Origin: Arthrinium phaeospermum
Lineage: Eukaryota > Ascomycota > Sordariomycetes > Amphisphaeriales > Apiosporaceae
NCBI GenBank assembly: GCA_006503535.1
Contig: QYRS01000002.1
Coordinates: 2,790,001 to 2,854,000 of the forward strand
DNA: 64,000 nucleotides
Direction of reading: 5' to 3'
The position numbers were made by a program, and so were the translations under genes. The notes under the pieces were generated by a model that worked only from the letters and a program-made list of their open reading frames with translations, did no database searches and was not told the DNA's origin. Positions 43,511-54,896 of this stretch are shown in pieces; position 1 is the first letter of the stretch, and each line of letters begins with the position of its first letter.

Positions 43511-46045
43511 ATGGTCTCGCTTGCCTCTCCCATGGCAAGGCCATATTCATCCAGCATATCCGAGCTGGTAGACAAACCATCATTCGCCGGCGACGCGGTG
43601 CCAAACCTGCGGAGTTTTCACCCGGACGCCACCATCGTCCTTGTCGGCTGTCGCGGGGCTGGCAAACGAACTCTTGGGTTTATCGGCGCAACATACCTGC
43701 ACCGCCGGTTGCTCACCGAAGACCATTGCTTTGAGCAAGCTGCGGGTTGCACGAGAGCCAAATATCTCGAGCAATATGGCCGTGAGGCCTTCCAGAACCA
43801 AATGGCCAACACCCTCGCCCAGGTCCTGCACTCAAACCGCACCAACTGTATAATGGAGTGCAGTATGGCAACGCTGTACCCCGGAACCCAGGAGTTGCTC
43901 CGCCAATACGCCGAGACGAATCCAGTAATATACGTCCATCGCGACAAAGGAGACATCTATCGCCTCCTGAAGCTCCAGGCAGCGGATGCCGAGCGCCTGT
44001 TTGCAGTCGACCAGAAGCACCGTGAGTGCACCAACTTGGAGTACTTTAGTCTGCTGGACACAAGCGGAGAAGAACACGAAGATCAACAGCCTAGCACTAG
44101 GTCTATATCTACAGGCGCAAGGTTACTTCAGGTCAAGACCGATTTTGCCAAATTTCTTGATTTGATCACGGGGCGGAGTTCGACGCGGTCATGGGTAGAA
44201 AACCCCTTCTCGATCAATGCTATCCCACCCGAGTACCGGCCATATTCATATGTCCTGCGCCTACGGCTCTCCACTATGCTCAGCCAGCAGCTGAACATGG
44301 AGGAGCTTGAGTCCAGCGGTGACGCCGTGGAGTTCATAGTTGATACTTGGCCAGACAATATCTTGGATGTGATCGCAACTCAGGTATCGCTGATCCGGCG
44401 GAGGTTGGACATGCCGATTGTTTATCACGTCGAAGAGAACCCACGGGAAGAACGTCAAAGACCCCAGGAAGAGAGGGACTCGACTGATCTCAAACTGATC
44501 ATGCATGGGCTGAGGCTGGGCGTCGAGTACCTCAGCCTAGACTTGGAGCGAAGCGAAAGCCTGGTTACCCGAGCCCTAACCATGCGAGGCAGGACCAAGA
44601 TCATTGGCAACTTCACTTTGAGGGGGGTAAATGCCCCTAAATGGACGGATGAGAGCTATATACACCGTTACCTACGCAGCCAGGCCCTCGGCTGCAGCGT
44701 CGTACGTTTTGCCCGATTTTGTGCAAATGACCGAGATGACAATCTTCGCAAGCTGTTTCTGGAGCGCATTGATGCGCTTCCAGATCCCAAGCCCCAGCTG
44801 GCAGCTCTAGAGTATTCGGTCTTCGGGTCTATCATCTCAGATATTGCATCCTCCCCGAAGCAAAGCCTCAAATTCCAGCCGGTTGGTCATGAGTCGACCG
44901 AGGCATCGTCCCGAGAGTACCTTACTGGCGTCAACACAACGCGAGGCATCATTCGCAACATGTTTCGTCTCGGCCGGCTACAACCGCTCAAATTCTACAC
45001 TCTGGGGTCCAAGGTGTACTATTCCGCATCTCCAGCGATGCATCGAGCAGCCTACGATGCACTGATGCTGTCGCACACCTTTGATGCAAGGCAATGCTCC
45101 GAGCTGGAGGAGCTTGACAGGATCCGGTGCGAGCCCAATTTCGGTGGCGCTTCCCTTGCTGCCCCTTTCAAGGTTGCCATGCTGTCTCGGGTGGATCATC
45201 TCAGCTCCCATGCCACCGCGATCGGAGCCGTCAATACACTGCTGCCTCTGCGAGGAGAAACGGATTCCATACTCGACCATGCCAATGCACGCAACCGAGC
45301 AGGGTCAACTACAAAGTGCTATGGAGATAACACGGACTGGAGTGCCATCATGGCTTGTTTGCGACGTGCTATCAGCCCGCGCAATGCCGTGCAGCCATCG
45401 CGCACTACTGGGTTGGTCATCGGCGCCGGTGGCATGGCGCGAGCTGCCATCTACGCCCTCATCAAACTTGGCTGCCGAAAGATCTTCATCTATAACAGAA
45501 CCAAAGCCAATGCGGAGAAAGTGGCAGAGCACTTCAACACGTGGGCTACAAAACAACGGTTGAACTCTACTCAGCACCACGCCGGGCACATATGCCATGT
45601 TCTCGCATCGACCACCTCAGAGTGGCCTAGCGGTTACCAGCAGCCCACCATGATCGTGTCGTGTATTGCCTCTGCGGGCGACCGCCATGGATCGGTCGAT
45701 TTCCAGGTGCCATCTCAGTGGTTGAAAAGTCCCACCGGAGGTGTCGTCGTTGAGGTATGAGCCACCCCTTGCACTCCCCCCTCTCTGTTCGAACCGACAT
45801 ACTAACTCCCAATCTCCTAGCTGGCATATGAACCTCTTGTTACCGCTTTAATAAGACAGATGCGGAGGGTCCGTGAAGTAGGCGGTACCTCTTGGTTTGT
45901 CGTTGACGGCCTGGAGGCGGTATGCGAAATGGCGATGGAAGCATTCGAGTTGATGACTGGGCGTCAAGCCCCCAAGACGTTGATGCGCCGAGTCTGCAAC
46001 GAGACCTGGGAGAAGAATTTTGCCCCTTTTGAGCCTCGCCGTTAG
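43511..46045 (+). CDS. qutR: QutR/QA-1S-like quinate pathway repressor (AROM-derived)
   Basis: Two exons (43511-45754, 45821-46045; branch site ATACTAAC) encode 822 residues related to the last three domains of the pentafunctional AROM protein. (1) Shikimate-kinase-like, with P-loop GCRGAGKR (46-53). (2) Type I dehydroquinase-like (about 230-470). (3) Shikimate-dehydrogenase-like, with YYSASPAMH, FGGASLAAPFK, GDNTDW and GAGGMARAAIYAL. In the dehydroquinase-like part the Schiff-base Lys region reads GCSVVRFARF, with Arg for Lys, and the catalytic His block (SYHDF in enzymes) reads GNFTLR. It is therefore not an active dehydroquinase, which fits the repressor that silences quinate/shikimate catabolism in Aspergillus and Neurospora by binding the activator. 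No catabolic gene of that pathway is in the window. Confidence 0.9.
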
Positions 46046-46580
46046 TGGCTTCTCCACGTAGCTGTTTGCTCGCAATCCCCGTCATCTGGCAATATATGCC
46101 CCGGCGGGATCTCACTCGCCATGGTATAAGACCTCCCCATCGGATCCCAAGCTTTTTGGGAATTGGATGATAGTTATGTACAATAAATGGCCCTGTGTCG
46201 CTATCGGAATGTTACTCCGACAAGCAATCTGCCATTTGGAAACCCAATTGGGTTCAAGTAATCTTCTAGTATACCAAAACTCATGAACATCATTGTCATC
46301 CCACGAAACCACCGAGACCATTGTCTAAATTGTTATGTAATACAGCGGGTGCATAAAACCATGCCCAGATGCCAAAATCCTCACGTTTCAGTACAGACAT
46401 ATGTCTTGGTTCAACCATAAGAGTGCAAATGGCTTCACCAGGTGCCGCTAGTAGGTAAAATACGGTTTATTCACGGTTTATTCCAGCCAGCGATCGCTCG
46501 TCGCCATCTCCCTATACGCTAAAGTCGTCCAAGTCCACCAACGCCCAAAAAACAAGAACACATTGCAAGCCATAGTCAAA
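46046..46580. other. Convergent 3' flank, no gene seen
   Basis: 535 bp between the stop codons of the QutR-like gene (+) and a small unknown gene (-). It contains a plus-strand AATAAA at 46182-46187, 137 bp after the repressor stop. No coding frame is supported. Confidence 0.55.
46182..46187 (+). other. Candidate polyadenylation signal of the QutR-like gene
   Basis: AATAAA hexamer 137 bp downstream of the repressor stop codon, in an AT-rich context. It is a weak call, because fungal signals are degenerate. Confidence 0.4.
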
Positions 46581-47231
46581 CTAACGCTCAGCCTTAATAA
46601 GCTGGAACCCATCAACGTCTTCCACGTCGAGATCGGTGGAGGCATGTTGCTTAGGGCTGGGATGACGAAGAATTCGTCGGGCCTTTCGGCCTTTGAGAGC
46701 ATCCCCATTGATGTCGAGAACCTCGTATTCCCTTTCAATCAGCTTCTCCGTTCCCTTGCCGTCCGATTTGACGAAGACGTCGAGAGAAAGCGGCTTTCCT
46801 GGAGAATCGACCCGATCGAAACTATACAGGAATTGGTCCGCCACATTCGTCTTTGGCCGTTCCGCAGAGGGTAGCGTATCGATGAGCGATCGCGTCAAAG
46901 GGTCGCTCAGCTCCTCCATGGGATTCACCTTGGCACGTGAATGATTATGTGGGATATCCCAGGGAATCTTTGCCTTGACAATGTTGTGATTCCGAATACG
47001 GTTTCTAGAAACATGTTAGTATGACTTGGCTTGATCTGGAACCCATACTTACTCTGGGAGCGCGCGTTGCGGTCGGACTTTTGTGCCTGTGTTGAGGGAA
47101 TCGAGGATATCGTCCTTGCTGCCAGGCAAAGGTCGGGATCCTCGAGACCACTTCGAGTACCGCTCCTTTGCCCGCTTCGGGTCCTGAGCAGCAGCACGAA
47201 GGTCGCGAGTGGCCTCGAACGTAGCAGCCAT
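46581..47231 (-). CDS. Uncharacterised 200-residue protein
   Basis: Two exons (47053-47231, 46581-47004) joined through GA|A give 200 residues. The N-terminus is an amphipathic, basic helix (FEATRDLRAAAQDPKRAKER). Then come GSKDDILDSLNTGTKVRPQR, the block IVKAKIPWDIPHNHSRAKV, and NPMEELSDPLTRSLIDTLPS. The C-terminal half is charged and ends DVEDVDGFQLIKAER. There is no signal peptide, membrane segment or motif I recognise. The clean intron (donor GTAAGT, acceptor TTCTAG), an even open frame across both exons and an ATG at the expected place support a real gene. Function unknown. Confidence 0.75.
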
Positions 47232-50200
47232 GGCGGAGATATAATCTTTGTATATCTATGACGAGGAGTGTGATGGAGAGATTACGGACTATAGAAAAAT
47301 GTATGGGAGTGAAATGTTTCTCAGTCTGTAATGGGAGAACTAGGTGGGTGATTGTAGGTATAGGATTGATGGAGGATGGGAAGACAAGACTGTCCTCCAG
47401 GTATGATGACCAAGTATTATGTGAGGTAAGAGGCGTTGGCAGGAGGAAGGTGCTTTGTCTTTGTAGTTGGACGGATGACAAGCAATAGCGAAACGAAGGT
47501 AAGGATGGCAGTCAGTCAGGCGGCGATGATGGAATTAATGGGCCACGAGGAAAGTGGCTTTGTTCGGGGCCTCGGGTATATGTAATCAAAAGAATGCGAT
47601 GGGCGAATGGACAAAGGATCCGATTCGGGAAACCTCGACAGACAGCCTTTCAGACCGGGTGACTCAGACCAAGATGCGATGGATGATGCGATTTCGATAG
47701 TGCCTCTTACAACGATCGCCAAGCCCGTATGTATAGGTTTATCGATAACAGACGGTGTTGATTACAGTACAGATGGGTTCATATGAACAAGACGGAAAGT
47801 AGAAAAAGAGACTTGGGAGAGGAAGCTTCGAGTAGGTATGGATATACAGAGGCTAAGCAATCGAGTTAGGGAACATGGAATGATCTCACTGTCCAGTGTT
47901 GTTGGGAAGCAATGTATGTAGGCAAGTAAGTAGGGGGTGGATGATTTAGTGAAACTGAGAGGCGCGTAGTCATATGGCAGGAACAGGACGTCTCTTATCA
48001 ATCACTCGTGCCGAGCTTAGGCAGGCAGTGGGTAGGTGACTATTGCCTTCCTTGCAGTACCCGTTTACCCAAATGGCTATCCGACCTGTACGTACACCAT
48101 GTAGGTAATTGGTAACAACTAATACGATCCAGACGTCTTCCCCCGTTTATCCCGTTTGGCGTTGCCAGCAACTACGGCAATCTGGACGCACATGGTTATG
48201 GTTAAGGGGATTCCCACCCACTTGATCCCACCCTCGGGGGGTCCACCTACCTATCTCCCGCTATCTGATAACCCCAACAGGCAAAACTGCCCTGCTGAAC
48301 CTTGTACCCATCATGATAAAGCTTGGGGCGTGCGAGTGTGTCTAGTGACCTGCTCCTTCGCATAGCTGGCACCTGCCCACTTGATTGGCTGGGCCAACAA
48401 CGAGACACTGCCCTCTTCGATTTCGCAGTAAGTAGTACCTACCTATCATCGACGTGTTTAGCGGCTGGAGCGGACTGACTCTCGCGTACAAGGCAATGAG
48501 TTCTCCAGCCATGCCGCATCACGTCCAACCAGCGGTTCGGGGTCTTGTGGCCCAGCAAGTCACCAAGCAGGATGGATGGATGATGCTGGCCATGATGCAA
48601 TCAGGCGGCCTTGTTCTTGGTTTCCAGCGGTTTAGCTACTTGCACGCCTCTCACCGAGCCACCACCCACCTGGCCGGGCTTCCTTGGGGGATTCTGGACC
48701 TTCTGGAGCCTCGGCCCTTTCGCTGGCTCAGACTTGGCACCCCGTGCTACGACGGCTGACTTGTCATTCGCCTGTTAGGCCGGAGCTTAATATGTAGCCA
48801 GAAACAGCGTCGGATGTGTGCAGCAATGCCGGACGGGCCTCCTGCATTGCTTCTAATGTTCATTTCTTCATGCTATTGCTCGCGCCACTCATTTGCTTAA
48901 CTGGAAACCGCTACTCCCTGCAATGGCAATATGCCTGGCCGTTTCAACTTGTCCGGAAAGTGCCGGGGGACGGTGTTTTAGCGACCTCGAAGTTGCATGT
49001 CAACAACAAACACATGAATGTACCAGACCTGAAGCTGCTGTTCGGAGATTTGAGAAAGAGCACTGTGACCAGAACTGTGACTGCTGAGAACTCCCACATG
49101 CGGGTGCAGCAGGCTGAGGTGCGTTTATCGAAGGCGCCCCCCCTCCATCTCACCCCCCTCCCTTTCGGCACCCTACTTCCCGTATCGCTGTACATACTGA
49201 TGAACTGAACTCGCGATAAAGTATAACCTATCAGGTCTGCCATGTGTTCTAGCAAAGGTGGGAAGCGAAGGCCTACAGAACGCGCTCTTGAGTGTGATGC
49301 CCGAATCCGGAGGCCACTGTCGAGGCAAGTTCTTCGATGAAGACGAGGCCTCTATTCTGACTTACTGAGGGATCGCATGGATTTACCCAGGGTCCCTCGC
49401 AACGATTAGCTTCCGATGTGGTCCATTGCCATGAATGAGTCTTGGGCTCTCAACAATCAACAACCTTATTCCTTATCGCACTATCTACCAGACATAAAAT
49501 GATATAAAACCCCTAATCTAATAATAAACGCTGAATTCGCTGGCCGTACTTACCTCCTAGTGATCCGAGTAGGTAGTGATTACCCGTCGTTGGCCTCAAG
49601 TACTATTGACGTGGTGGGGCTTACTGCCCATTACGATGTACACCCTCCTGCGAGCGATAAGCCCCTTCCAACCGTGAGAGCTGAGAGGGGGCGGGGTTGC
49701 TCGGGCTGGTTGGCTGACTGTGGTTGCCTCGACATTTGACTAGGTATACGGAGTACATACATACGTGTATGATCAACTGCCCCACACCCCAGTCGTATGT
49801 ACTTGAGTATCCAGCCCCCTGCAGCTTGGCCCTGCAGGCTGCACGGGGGTGGGCGTCTCGCGACGTGATTTGTCGAAGACACTGAATAGGAAACAGGCAC
49901 ACACTTAGATGGGTTCAAGTATGTAATTTGATCGATGGGTGATGACGAAGGCGTCTTGCGGTATTACCTCATTTCCCGATCCTCGATATTGCCCACGACG
50001 GCGTAAATGGGATGATTATTGGTGGTGACCATGGCCCGACCTCGGGGTCATCTGATCATTTCATGTTTAAGCTAGATGGCGTCAAAAAGGCCCAGTGCGC
50101 CGCCACTGGAGAATCGATCTCCAGGCGTGCGGCATGCCAAATGCCACCGGTTTCAGCTGACGCTACGTATGGAACTTGGGCTAGAGGGCTTCGAGACGTT

Positions 50201-51282
50201 CAACCAGAATCCAAACAGGTTTCCTAGAAGGTGTCAAGGCCAAAGTCAATAGAGAGGCGTCGGGACGGATGATTATCCGTTCTCGTACGGGCAACGGAAG
50301 CTGGTATGTTGCCAACTTGCCATGCCTGCCTGTCCTGTCATCTTATGGGCTGACTGGGCCACTCACTCATGACCTTCTGCATCCTACGACCTCTTGCCTG
50401 AGGTACCGAGCCTCGGGATGCAGCTGACATGGAATATCGTACGTCACAATTCCCATATCAGCCTACTGCGACAGATCTTGGCCGTAAGAAAGGAAGGTAC
50501 TCAGTGTCGAGAAAACTCCGGGTTGCTTATGCCAAGTATCTGTCTATATTGGGAGTATTGTTGCTTCCCAGGAGTGCGAATTCTATTGAGCGCCAATGAA
50601 GATGACGTCATCTCGGCTGGCATGTTTATCATCGTACGCCTCAGATGAGAAGGGCCCAGGGAGTTGCGAATGCGTTGAAGAATTATGTTGCATTTGCAGG
50701 CGATCCAGGAATGGTTATCTGTTCACTCAGCAATTCTCTGGGGTTGGTCCAGGGGGTTGTTGCCAGCCAGAACATGATCCGTTCCGTTGGTTGGTAATGC
50801 AGTGTAAGCGACCATCTCTCAAGTAGTTGCCACGTTGGCATCCAATCAACTTCCGAACACCGAAACCAACATTGGATAAGTGTGCTTAATGATTATGAAA
50901 ATATTTGTCGCATTAGATGACTTTTAGTGTTTGTTTGCATTGCTATCGCCTGGATTGACTGACATTGATCAAGTAACATGCAGATTGACCATTAGGTAGG
51001 TGGTAGGTATCCTAGATAGTACCCACAGTTATTGATAGCGATAAGAAACTGCATGCTCAATTGATGGACTCCCAATGGAGATAGATGCCTTGCTGCAGCA
51101 GCTCTGTATTTACAGCCTCGCCAAAAAAGAAAACGTCATCTTTCAGCAACAACAACAACAAAAGCAACTGCCGCATTAATCTGCCCTACCATTTTCTCGT
51201 TTTTCCTACGAAGAAGGGACTTCGGGCTCTCATTCATCGCCCAACGCTCGAGCCAGGTCGAGCTCGCATTGCTCCCGAAACC
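47232..51282. other. 4-kb gene-free stretch
   Basis: The longest stretch without a gene, lying between two divergently oriented start codons. All open frames are below 131 codons and overlap frames on the other strand. Small ACCTACCTA-type and TAGGTAGGTA-type patches recur (near 48240, 48440, 51000), as commonly seen in such intergenic DNA. It could hide a long noncoding transcript or an old, unrecognisable insertion. Nothing can be called. Confidence 0.5.
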
Positions 51283-52323
51283 ATGCCATCCGACCTGTCG
51301 GCCTACCTAGCGACACGGTACCTGACCGCCGACCCCAAACCCTCATCCAAAAAGCGGAAGCGCAAGCAAGACCCGAACGCAGGCCTGATCATCGCCGACG
51401 ACGAAGAGACCGGCTGGTCGCGGACGGCCCAAGGCGACGAAGACGACGATGGCGAGGCCGGCGGCGGCGGGCCCGCGACCGTAGCCGGCACCTCAGCCGA
51501 GTTCCGCAAGGCCAAGAAGTCCGGCTGGAAGGTCCTGGGGGCGCCGATCCCCTCCGCGTCCGAACAGAAACAGAACAACGCCGACGCGGCTGCCGCCGAT
51601 GCGATCCTGGCCTCGGCGGCGCAGGAGTCGGCCGAGACGGGCGGCGGCGAGAACGGCGACGACGGCAACGCGCCCGCCGTCGTGACCATGTCGGATGGTA
51701 CACACGCGGGCCTGCAGTCGGCGGCGGCGGTGTCGGCGCAGCTGGAGAAGCGGCGCAGGATGGAGCGCGAGGCCTACGAGCGCGACAACCCGCACGCCAA
51801 GGAGGCCGAGACGGTGTACCGCGACGCGACGGGGCGGCGCGTGGACGTCAGCATGAAGCGGGCGGAGGCGCGACGGCTGGCGGCAGAGGCGGCGGCCAAG
51901 GAACAGGCCAAGAAGGATGCGCTCCGGGGCGAGGTGCAGCAGGAAGAGGCACGGCGCCGCCGCGATGAGCTCGACGACGTCCGCATCAAGGGCGTCGCCC
52001 GCCACGCCGACGACGAGGACATGAATGCCGAGCTCAAGGCCCAGTCACGGTGGGGTGACACCATGGCTGACTTTGTCGGCAAGTCGGACGGTGGTGGCGG
52101 TGGCTCGGGGGCGATGGTAAAGACAGGGGGTGGCAAGAAGAAGACCAAGGATCGACGGCCGTTGTACCAAGGTGCGGCGCCGCCGAATCGATACGGCATC
52201 AAACCGGGCTACAGATGGGATGGCGTGGACAGGGGCAACGGGTTCGAGACCGAGAGGTTCAAGGCCATCAACCGAGTAACGCGGAATAAGGACCTTGATT
52301 ATAATTGGCAGATGGACGAGTAA
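51283..52323 (+). CDS. BUD13: Pre-mRNA-splicing factor Bud13/Cwc26
   Basis: A single exon encodes 346 residues from the conserved start MPSDLSAYLATRYLT. Bud13 belongs to the RES complex (Bud13, Snu17, Pml1) that binds the activated spliceosome and helps splicing and nuclear retention of pre-mRNA. The features are an N-terminal KKRKRK basic run, a glycine/alanine-rich acidic linker, ETVYRDATGRRVDVSMKRAE (the family signature), a long charged helix (about 205-255), and the C-terminal block PPNRYGIKPGYRWDGVDRGN ending with NWQMDE. The frame continues upstream without a stop to another ATG at 51085, which would add 66 residues. I chose 51283 because the conserved protein begins there. Confidence 0.96.
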   Translation: MPSDLSAYLATRYLTADPKPSSKKRKRKQDPNAGLIIADDEETGWSRTAQGDEDDDGEAGGGGPATVAGTSAEFRKAKKSGWKVLGAPIPSASEQKQNNADAAAADAILASAAQESAETGGGENGDDGNAPAVVTMSDGTHAGLQSAAAVSAQLEKRRRMEREAYERDNPHAKEAETVYRDATGRRVDVSMKRAEARRLAAEAAAKEQAKKDALRGEVQQEEARRRRDELDDVRIKGVARHADDEDMNAELKAQSRWGDTMADFVGKSDGGGGGSGAMVKTGGGKKKTKDRRPLYQGAAPPNRYGIKPGYRWDGVDRGNGFETERFKAINRVTRNKDLDYNWQMDE

Positions 52324-52720
52324 AAGCACTGTCAGTAGTATCAGGAGGCAGTAGGCAAATTTGCATTTAATGGATATACCCCTTTTTGAGCGCATCTTTA
52401 TCCTCATTTTGTAGTGAATCGTACTTGATGCACAGTACACACCAATCGTACGCTTCCGAATCAATTTTATAATCAAGAGGACAAAGCTCACTTTGAAGTT
52501 GGATATCACGCCCTCCCTGCATCATCATGTTAAAGCCCGAAGGCGGCGATGAGTCCACGAAGCAAATGATGATTTCATGTATGATTGATTAGCAATGCGA
52601 TCTTAGCTAGTGCATGCGGGACTATGTGTTTATACAGAACTTCTATTGACCACACCAAAACCCAGAGAATCGTCATGGCCTCTCGCGAAGCCATCCAGGA
52701 GGAACCTGTTCAGCCGTGAC
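52324..52720. other. Convergent 3' flank of BUD13 and TFG1
   Basis: 397 bp between stop codons, AT-rich in the first half. No coding frame is supported. Confidence 0.6.
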
Positions 52721-54896
52721 CTAAACCTTCCTAGAAAGAAGTTTGGTCTTGGAATCATACTTGGTATTCTCCTTGACAAGCTTGATCCAGAGATTTCTTG
52801 CCATCTGCCCGGGCTTGTCGCCAACACGCCTGTCGAACTTGCGCAGGAGCTGAGCGATACTAATACCCTGCGGGGGAATATGTTCGATAATATCGGCCCC
52901 TGTGACAGGCTCCATGGGCGAAGTTGCTGAGGGTGGGTTGGGACTACCAGCACGTGAACCTGTCGGGGTACCCTTGGGGTGGGTGCCAATGCTGAGTTGG
53001 TTCTTCTTCTTCTTCTTGATACCGCCTGCGCCGTCAGACATATCTCCTCCCGTGGCCTCGCCGTCACTGGTGGAACCTGCGAGGTGCGATGGGTTGCCGA
53101 CCATCAGGGGAGTTGAGCTGCGGCTCCCGGTAAGGGAAGATGAACTCGGGCCGGTCTTGGCCTTCTTCTTTCGTGTCGACTCGGTGCCACTAGAGTCCGA
53201 GACACCGGGTGAGCCAGCACGCTTCAAGGACTTGCCCTTCTTCCCGGACTCGACCGCAACCTTCTTAGCATGCACCGCGTCGCTGCCCTTGTAAGCCCCG
53301 CTCTTGTCCTTGTCCTTGCCCTCTTTATCTTTCCCGTCCTTGTCTTTGCCATCCTTATCCTTTCCGTCCTTATCCTCTTCCTTCTTGACATCATCATCAT
53401 CACTGTCTGAATCGGAGTCGCTCTGGTCCAACGTGTGAGCATAATTCTCCTCGATTCCAGAAAATCGAAAGGAACAGGGAAACATAAACACTTACGGAGC
53501 TAGCGAACGGATCTCTCTCCCTCTCGGAATCATCGCTGTCGTACTGGAACTGCTTGTCGCGTCTCTTGAGGGCCTTCTTCAGATCCTTACCCAGCAGCTT
53601 CCTTTCCAGCTCTTCCTTCTTCTCCTTGGCCTCTTCGTTGTCAACCTCACGCTCATCTGCGTCGCCGAACAGATTAGCGCCAAGCTGCTCGCGACGGACC
53701 CGATCTTTGCTGTCTTTCGCATCTTCATCGCGGTCTGGTTCAAAACCTGCCGTCTCGTCATCATCCTGAAATTCGTCGCCGGATACGTCGAGCTCGTTGT
53801 GGTCTTGAACCTCACGACGGGAAACTGAGCGGAAGGTAGCACTCTCCTGCTTGACATTCGGGCCGCCATTAACAATCCGACGGGACTCGACCATAGCTTG
53901 TTCGCTCCTCTCGCGCTGAGCATCTCTCATGGCCCACCGAGAAACAGGTGCCTTCTTGCTCATTACTTTCTCGGCTTCCTCGATACTTAACGCGTTCACG
54001 TTGGCCCGTTTAGAGACGAACTTGTACCATTTCTCTAATGGGATCATCTGGCAGACTCCATTCTGCATGACCAGGGCAAACTTGGCATCGGAAAGAGGTG
54101 CCTCATATTGGCCCACCCACACGTGCTTGCCATCGGCGTCCTCCAAGTGCCATGGAAGAGCTTCTTCGTAGCGAATTTCATTCTCCTTCTTCTGCTTCTC
54201 GGTCCGAGCTCCGTAGTGTACCTGTGTTCCTGGCTTCTTCTGCTTGTTCTCCTTTGGGTTCTTCTTCGGTGCAGTGTCCTTCATCACGGGCGCCTTCATG
54301 GCATCGTCGACCGCGCGCTGTGCGTCTCGTTCTGCCTTGAGTTGTGCCAGCTTCTCGGATTCCTCGGTCTGCTCAGGTGTAAACTCTGCCACCTCCTCTT
54401 TGACTTCGCGACCAGGCGGGGGCTGTCTCGGGTCCCGTCGGTGTAGGGTAACGGGGCGGACGAAGTCGTTCTGGTTTGAGGGATCCAGGCCGCCTTGATC
54501 CTTCAGTTTCTGGTGCGGAGGAGCAAGTCGCATGACGTGGCGGCGCTGACCCTCCTTCGAACCCTTCTTACTCAAGACCAGAGAAAACTCTTCGCAGCCG
54601 GGAGGCGCAGGTGTCGACCACCCGCCGAAATTGCTTCGCGCAGCTTCGATTTGTGCCATTGTTGGTATCCCACGAGGCTGGACCATCTTCTCAGGCGCCA
54701 CTTTCGAGGGAGTAGCAGTGTTCTTGGAGTTGGCGTGCATTGGTGTCCCTGGGGCATGAACACCTGCCGGGCGCGGCTTTGGTTTCTGTCGCGGGACGAG
54801 TGGGTTTCCCACAGGCTTCCGCTTGCGAAGAGGCGCTGCTCCCGTCGGAGGAGTTGGGCCTTGGCCATTAGGACCACCTGGGGGTAGAGCGCTCAT
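52721..54896 (-). CDS. TFG1: TFIIF subunit alpha (Tfg1/RAP74)
   Basis: Two exons (53496-54896, 52721-53422; phase 0) encode 700 residues of the large subunit of RNA polymerase II initiation factor TFIIF, which stabilises the pre-initiation complex and start-site selection. The N-terminal half has the dimerisation domain (EEFSLVLSKKG, and EALPWHLEDADGKHVWVGQY followed by AKFALVMQNGVCQMIPLEKWYKF). A long acidic and basic middle follows, including KDGKDKDGKDKDGKDK repeats at the start of exon 2 and a Ser-rich stretch. The C-terminus is the winged-helix domain (DIIEHIPPQGISIAQLLRKF, ARNLWIKLVKENTKYD). The gene is convergent with BUD13. The first ATG is used; the frame is open seven codons upstream from a TTG only. 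Confidence 0.96.
53303..53385 (-). repeat. KDGKD coding repeat in TFG1
   Basis: Tandem imperfect 12-15-bp units (CCTTGTCCTTGCC-like on the plus strand) encode Lys/Asp/Gly repeats in the linker of TFIIF alpha. It is a likely length-variable tract in a disordered part of the protein. Confidence 0.8.
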
